Source of the DNA: Euryarchaeota archaeon UBA59
GTDB lineage: Archaea > Thermoplasmatota > Poseidoniia > Poseidoniales > Thalassarchaeaceae
Length of the DNA stretch: 9,258 nt
Reading direction: 5' to 3'
Assembly: GCA_002505495.1 (NCBI GenBank)
Contig: DAVI01000018.1
Coordinates: forward strand, 2,699-11,956
The translations under genes were made by a program, and so were the position numbers. A model generated the notes under the pieces. It was not told the origin of the DNA, ran no database searches, and worked only from the letters and a program-made list of their open reading frames with translations. Below, in pieces: positions 6,192-9,258 of this stretch. Every line of letters starts with the position of its first letter. Positions within the stretch are counted from its first letter, which is position 1.

Positions 6192-7349
6192 GTGATTGAC
6201 CGCTCAGACATCAATGAGATTCTTGGTGAATACGACCGATTGAAACTACGGATTGGAATGACTGCAAGCCACTCAGCGCTCGACATTTGCGATGGTGCGA
6301 TCGAAGAGGGCTTTCCGACTGTCGCGTACTGTCAAAAGGGCCGGGAAAAGACCTACTCCGAATACTTCCGCACTCACCGCAATTCGGCCGGCCGAATCAC
6401 CCGTGGGATGGTTGACAAGACCATTGTCCTCGACCGCTTCGACGGGGTTCTAGAGCCACAGTTCCAACAACAGATGAGAGACCGGAATGTCGTTTACATC
6501 CCTAACCGATCATTCACCTCCTACTGTGACATGGGACAGATTGAGAACGACTTCAGAGTACCGATGTTCGGCAGCCGCAATATGCTGCGCATGGAAGAGC
6601 GAACAGAAGAACAGGACTACTACTGGATTCTCGACCAAGCGGGGCTGCCCTATCCCGAGGCGATTGAAAGTCCCGAGGATATCGACTGCTTGGCCATCGT
6701 CAAGTTACACCACGCTGAGAAGATTCTCGAGCGGGGATTCTTCACCTGCGCTTCGCACGCTGAATATGTGGAGAAGTCACAGGCACTCGTCGCTCAGGGT
6801 GTAATCGACGAGGAAAGCCTTGCGGGAGCGAGGATCGAGCGCTATGTCATAGGTCCGGTATTCAACCTGAACTTCTTCTACAGCCCGCTTGAGGAGGAGA
6901 TGCCCAAGTTGGAACTGCTTGGCGTCGACTGGCGATTTGAATCGAGTCTCGATGGTCATGTGCGACTTCCTGCACCCCAGCAGATGACGATGCCGGTCCA
7001 CCAGCAGATTCCAGAGATGACCGTCGTCGGACACAACACCGCGACTATTCGAGAGAGTCTTCTTGAGACGGCGTACGAACTCGGCGAGAAGTTCATCAGC
7101 GCGAGCAAGGAGCACTATGACCCTGGAATCATCGGACCCTTCTGCCTTCAAACCTGCATCGACAAGGACATGGACTACTACATCTACGATGTCGCTCCAA
7201 GGATTGGCGGCGGCACAAATGTCCATGTCAGCGTCGGCCACCCCTATGGAAACGCCACTTGGCGAATGCCGATGAGCAGCGGGAGGAGAATCGCGATGGA
7301 ACTTCGCAGAGCCGCTGAACAGGACCGACTCGAAGAAGTCCTGACTTGA
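6192..7349 (+). CDS. purP: PurP-family ATP-grasp protein (FAICAR synthetase or close paralogue)
   Basis: The 385 residues span the whole PurP architecture (DUF1246 then DUF1297). PurP uses ATP and formate to convert AICAR to FAICAR late in archaeal IMP synthesis. Family marks are SHSALDICDGAIEEGF (26-41), IPNRSFTSY (103-111), VPMFGSRN (123-130), AGLPYP then PEDID and AIVKL (150-172), RYVIGPVFNLNFFYSP (217-232), LLGVDWRFE (242-250), RESLL (287-291), GIIGPFCLQ (312-320) and RIGGGTN (337-343). Two sites look altered from the classic family as I remember it. The glycine-rich ATP loop expected near 174-184 reads A-E-K-I-L-E-R-G-F-F, and the usual Phe-Glu before the RI-GTN block is Tyr-Asp (332-333). 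Archaea have more than one PurP sequence group, so this may be a paralogue with a changed role. GTG start with an excellent ribosome binding site; second gene after coiled-coil protein 3. Cytoplasmic. Family assignment is firm, activity less so. Confidence 0.85.
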   Translation: MIDRSDINEILGEYDRLKLRIGMTASHSALDICDGAIEEGFPTVAYCQKGREKTYSEYFRTHRNSAGRITRGMVDKTIVLDRFDGVLEPQFQQQMRDRNVVYIPNRSFTSYCDMGQIENDFRVPMFGSRNMLRMEERTEEQDYYWILDQAGLPYPEAIESPEDIDCLAIVKLHHAEKILERGFFTCASHAEYVEKSQALVAQGVIDEESLAGARIERYVIGPVFNLNFFYSPLEEEMPKLELLGVDWRFESSLDGHVRLPAPQQMTMPVHQQIPEMTVVGHNTATIRESLLETAYELGEKFISASKEHYDPGIIGPFCLQTCIDKDMDYYIYDVAPRIGGGTNVHVSVGHPYGNATWRMPMSSGRRIAMELRRAAEQDRLEEVLT

Positions 7350-7436
7350 GTTCGGCGAGCAACGCTCCACGATGTGAGGGGCCCCCTGTTGGGAAGGTAA
7401 CCTATCAGAAAGTGCGCACGCGTGGGTGGAGCACCC

Positions 7437-8411
7437 TCAGTTCAGAAGGTTGGGCGCAGCCACTCCAACAACCGTTTCACCAGTGAGGCCGTGAACCAGC
7501 AACCATCCCTCATTCGGGAATTTAACCTGCCAGCCCGGCATGAAGACCGGCGAAGGGGTCATCTCAGCACTGTCACTCTCGATGCGCCACCAATGCAGGA
7601 TGCTGCCAGAGACCGAGCCATCGGAAGTCGATTGGCTTACCCGCCAGTGTCGGCGCTCCTCGCAGACCTCGGAGAGTTCGCTCTTGAGAGAATCCATTGT
7701 CAACCAAGTGGATGGTGAAATCTTCTCCAATTGCGGAATGAAAGGGAGAGAATCGACCTGGTCGAGCCGGGAAACCTTACCGCTGAACGGATCCTCCAAT
7801 AGTGTCCATCGATTTCTCTCGCGGGACTTCTCCGGTCCTATCAGAAACCCTTCGACCCGCCACATCCGTCCTTCCATCAACACTGGGCGCACCGGGAGTT
7901 GTTCGTAACCTTGGTCGGCGAGCCAAGTGGACAACTTGAATGAGGGTTTCAGGGCGACCGCATCAGGCGGTGGAAGTTCACTTTTCACACTCCTCTCGGC
8001 GAGTGCCTCAATGGTCTCTGAAGTGGGTTGAACACCGAGTTTCAGAGACAATTCGCCAGACAGGACGGCGGCGCCCAACCACTCTCCAAGTTGCTTTGGA
8101 CTCCACAGAAAAAGGGTCACGTCAGCACGACTCGGTAGTGGGTCGATTCCAACCAACTTTCGCTCTGAAATCAACCAGTGGTGGCCTGCCGGTGCATCGA
8201 CGAGCCAGCGCTCCAACTCCATCCGGTCTATCGGAGCCCAACCGGTTACTGCGTGCCATATGTGCGCCCCCCCTCCAACTGGCACCCCACTGACTTCGGG
8301 CTCTTCCTTGAGGATCCCCAAACAGGTCAGCCCGGGTGTCCTACTGATGACTGCAGTCTGTTCAATGACGAACTTGAGTTCGTCCAATACAGCGGGTAGG
8401 GAAACTGCCAT
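7437..8411 (-). CDS. Unrecognised tryptophan-rich protein downstream of rpl30e
   Basis: I do not recognise this 324-residue protein. It has no signal peptide, no convincing membrane helix and only two cysteines (C30, C250). It contains fifteen tryptophans, about 4.6 percent, which is unusually high. The N-terminal part (1-145) looks mixed alpha/beta, with a helical segment WSPKQLGEWLGAAVLSGEL (103-121) after a hydrophobic strand (DVTLFL, 97-102). The C-terminal part (about 180-318) looks like repeated beta units that begin with Trp-(Arg/Gln)-Val and contain a second Trp: 184/202, 256/274-275 and 294/303. The first and last end in a Ser/Thr-Gly turn (PFSGKV, LTGETV), somewhat like PepSY-type hairpins. 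The ATG at 8411 is well supported, because an in-frame TGA lies 15 bases upstream (8427-8429) with no start between. It reads in the same direction as rpoA2 and rpl30e after a 118-base gap, and converges on the purP-like gene. Confidence 0.82.
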   Translation of the reverse strand: MAVSLPAVLDELKFVIEQTAVISRTPGLTCLGILKEEPEVSGVPVGGGAHIWHAVTGWAPIDRMELERWLVDAPAGHHWLISERKLVGIDPLPSRADVTLFLWSPKQLGEWLGAAVLSGELSLKLGVQPTSETIEALAERSVKSELPPPDAVALKPSFKLSTWLADQGYEQLPVRPVLMEGRMWRVEGFLIGPEKSRERNRWTLLEDPFSGKVSRLDQVDSLPFIPQLEKISPSTWLTMDSLKSELSEVCEERRHWRVSQSTSDGSVSGSILHWWRIESDSAEMTPSPVFMPGWQVKFPNEGWLLVHGLTGETVVGVAAPNLLN

Positions 8412-8529
8412 CGGTTGGGCGGCGCTTCATGGGCTCATCAATGCTCGCCTGATGAAGAGTGATGAGATGCTATTCGATGGGCGAGGCGCGCAGCGCCGAA
8501 CCCACTGAAATGAGCTGCCTGACTAAGGT

Positions 8530-8829
8530 TCAGTCGAGGTTGGCACGAAGTGTGAGCAACTCACTACTGCCGGGGTCGAGCACGCAGATGGCACTGATGT
8601 GGAACGGCTTAGCGCAGGCAGCGCCAAGCTCCCGGTTGACCAGCGTAACTATGTGAATTGGCACGTCAGGATGACTGCTACTCAAGTCATCGACATATTC
8701 CCGTGGGCAGTTGGCGGCGAGAATGACGAGTTTCGCCTCCCCCTTTGCACAAGCATCCGCGGTCTGGTTTTGGCCGAGCAGTAGAAGTCCTGTGTTCATT
8801 GCTGTCTTCAATTGTCTTCCTAGATCCAT
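8530..8829 (-). CDS. rpl30e: Large-subunit ribosomal protein eL30 (L30e)
   Basis: The 99 residues match the L30e family in length and motifs: an N-terminal helix with LKTAMNTGLLLLGQNQT (7-23), the hallmark GEAKLVILAANCP (30-42), a central IHIVTLVNRELGAACAKPF stretch, and the closing ISAICVLDPGSSELLTL. The protein binds 23S rRNA through the L7Ae/L30e fold in the large ribosomal subunit; it occurs in archaea and eukaryotes. The gene follows rpoA2 by 45 bases, the standard archaeal arrangement, and shares its operon. A strong ribosome binding site precedes the ATG. The usual family threonine at GTS is replaced by Leu-Val-Asn, a minor divergence. Confidence 0.93.
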   Translation of the reverse strand: MDLGRQLKTAMNTGLLLLGQNQTADACAKGEAKLVILAANCPREYVDDLSSSHPDVPIHIVTLVNRELGAACAKPFHISAICVLDPGSSELLTLRANLD

Positions 8830-8836
8830 TTTGATT

Positions 8837-8841
8837 CCTCC
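8837..8841 (-). promoter_or_regulatory. Ribosome binding site of rpl30e
   Basis: GGAGG on the minus strand lies 7 bases before the ATG at 8829, an ideal distance. It confirms the start and indicates translation from an internal position of the rpoA2 transcript, not from a leaderless mRNA. Confidence 0.65.
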
Positions 8842-8874
8842 ATACGGCCACTATTGCTTCTCATTGGTGGGAAT

Positions 8875-9258
8875 TCACTCATCCTCAGGGATGTAGAACA
8901 GCTCAACGCTGCCCGTTCCCAATGCGACCGGTTGACCAACGATGATGTTCTCTGCGACACCGGACAACTCATCCTTCTCACCGATGATTCCTGCCTTGAG
9001 CAGGTGGTTCACGGTGACCTCAAAGGCTGCACGAGCTAGGATGCTGTGCTTGTTGCCGCTGACTCCGTGACGGCCAATCGCTCGGACTTCACCCTCGCTT
9101 GTCATCACATCTGCAACAGTCAGCAGGTGACGGACATCGACATCGAGTTTCGCTTCGCCAAGGGTTAGCATCAACTCGTTAACAATCGCTTGACGAGCAG
9201 CTTCGATCCCGAGGAAATCATGGATTTCGGTAATGTTGTTGGTGTAGGTTCGACTACG
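8875..9258 (-). CDS. rpoA2: DNA-directed RNA polymerase subunit A'' (C-terminal 127 residues, 5' end off the window)
   Basis: The frame is open from the right edge to a TGA at 8875-8877, giving 127 residues. They are the conserved C-terminal end of archaeal RpoA2, equivalent to the end of the bacterial beta' and eukaryotic Rpb1 cores. Visible signatures are TYTNNITEIHDFLGIEAAR, VRHLLTVADVMT, the GRHGVSGNKHSILARAAFE block and GVAENIIVGQPVALGTG, all typical of the family. The protein ends VELFYIPEDE, so no extra C-terminal domain is present. It forms part of the catalytic core of RNA polymerase, including the jaw and cleft region. The start codon and promoter are outside the window. The ATG at 9174 in this frame is internal and not the real start. 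It is followed by rpl30e. Confidence 0.95.
   Translation of the reverse strand, partial: RSRTYTNNITEIHDFLGIEAARQAIVNELMLTLGEAKLDVDVRHLLTVADVMTSEGEVRAIGRHGVSGNKHSILARAAFEVTVNHLLKAGIIGEKDELSGVAENIIVGQPVALGTGSVELFYIPEDE

Noticed and set aside
6777..7370. 197-residue minus-strand open frame inside the purP-like gene
   Set aside because: The opposite strand encodes strongly conserved PurP motifs throughout, and this frame shows no family pattern.
7378..7385. GGGGCCCC palindrome in the purP-like/orphan convergent gap
   Set aside because: An 8-base GC palindrome with no loop, no repeats elsewhere and no T-tract. It has no supportable function.
8485..8497. GGCGC/GCGCC hairpin downstream of rpl30e as a terminator
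   Set aside because: Only 5 bp with a 3-base loop and no T-run on the minus strand. Archaeal termination depends mainly on T-rich tracts.
8450..8522. Possible C/D box small RNA: TGATGA at 8450 and 8460, CTGA at 8505 and 8519
   Set aside because: No proper D'/C' pair or terminal stem was found and spacing is irregular. These short boxes are expected by chance.
8875..9174. Separate 99-residue protein starting at the ATG at 9174
   Set aside because: The frame continues upstream to the window edge with conserved RpoA2 sequence, so the ATG is an internal methionine.

Overview
The window is archaeal and most likely euryarchaeal. It carries the C-terminal end of RNA polymerase subunit A'' (RpoA2), the archaeal/eukaryotic ribosomal protein eL30, and a PurP-family ATP-grasp protein, a family typical of archaeal purine synthesis. 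Moderate GC, very dense genes, GTG starts, TATA-like boxes close to some starts, and a large Ser/Thr/Gly-rich secreted beta-sandwich protein would fit a marine planktonic euryarchaeon such as Candidatus Poseidoniales (Marine Group II). That placement is an inference from gene style and was not tested.

Layout. Bases 1-1817 (minus) hold the N-terminal 605 residues of a large exported surface protein with Ig/CARDB-like repeats; its 3' end lies outside the window. A 97-base divergent spacer follows, with a near-palindrome and a TATA-like box. Bases 1915-3893 (plus) are two translationally coupled coiled-coil genes; the second has basic RG-rich tails at both ends. Bases 4032-4382 (plus) encode a Roadblock/LC7 protein. 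Convergent with it, 4447-5169 (minus) encodes a single-domain KaiC/Rad55-like RecA-fold ATPase. Diverging from that is a two-gene unit: a third coiled-coil gene (5213-6178) and the purP-like gene (6192-7349). The right end (7437-9258, all minus) reads rpoA2 (partial), rpl30e, then an unrecognised tryptophan-rich protein.

How they may work together. The right end is information-processing housekeeping. The centre is the most unusual part: three related coiled-coil proteins (resembling the uncharacterised archaeal group COG1340), a Roadblock protein and a KaiC-like ATPase lie within about 4.3 kb. Roadblock proteins usually act as scaffolds or GTPase partners, and KaiC-like proteins as ATP-driven switches, so a scaffold-plus-switch module is conceivable. 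Only proximity and paralogy support this. No rRNA, tRNA, CRISPR array, insertion sequence or transposase was seen, and no stretch over 300 bases lacks a gene.
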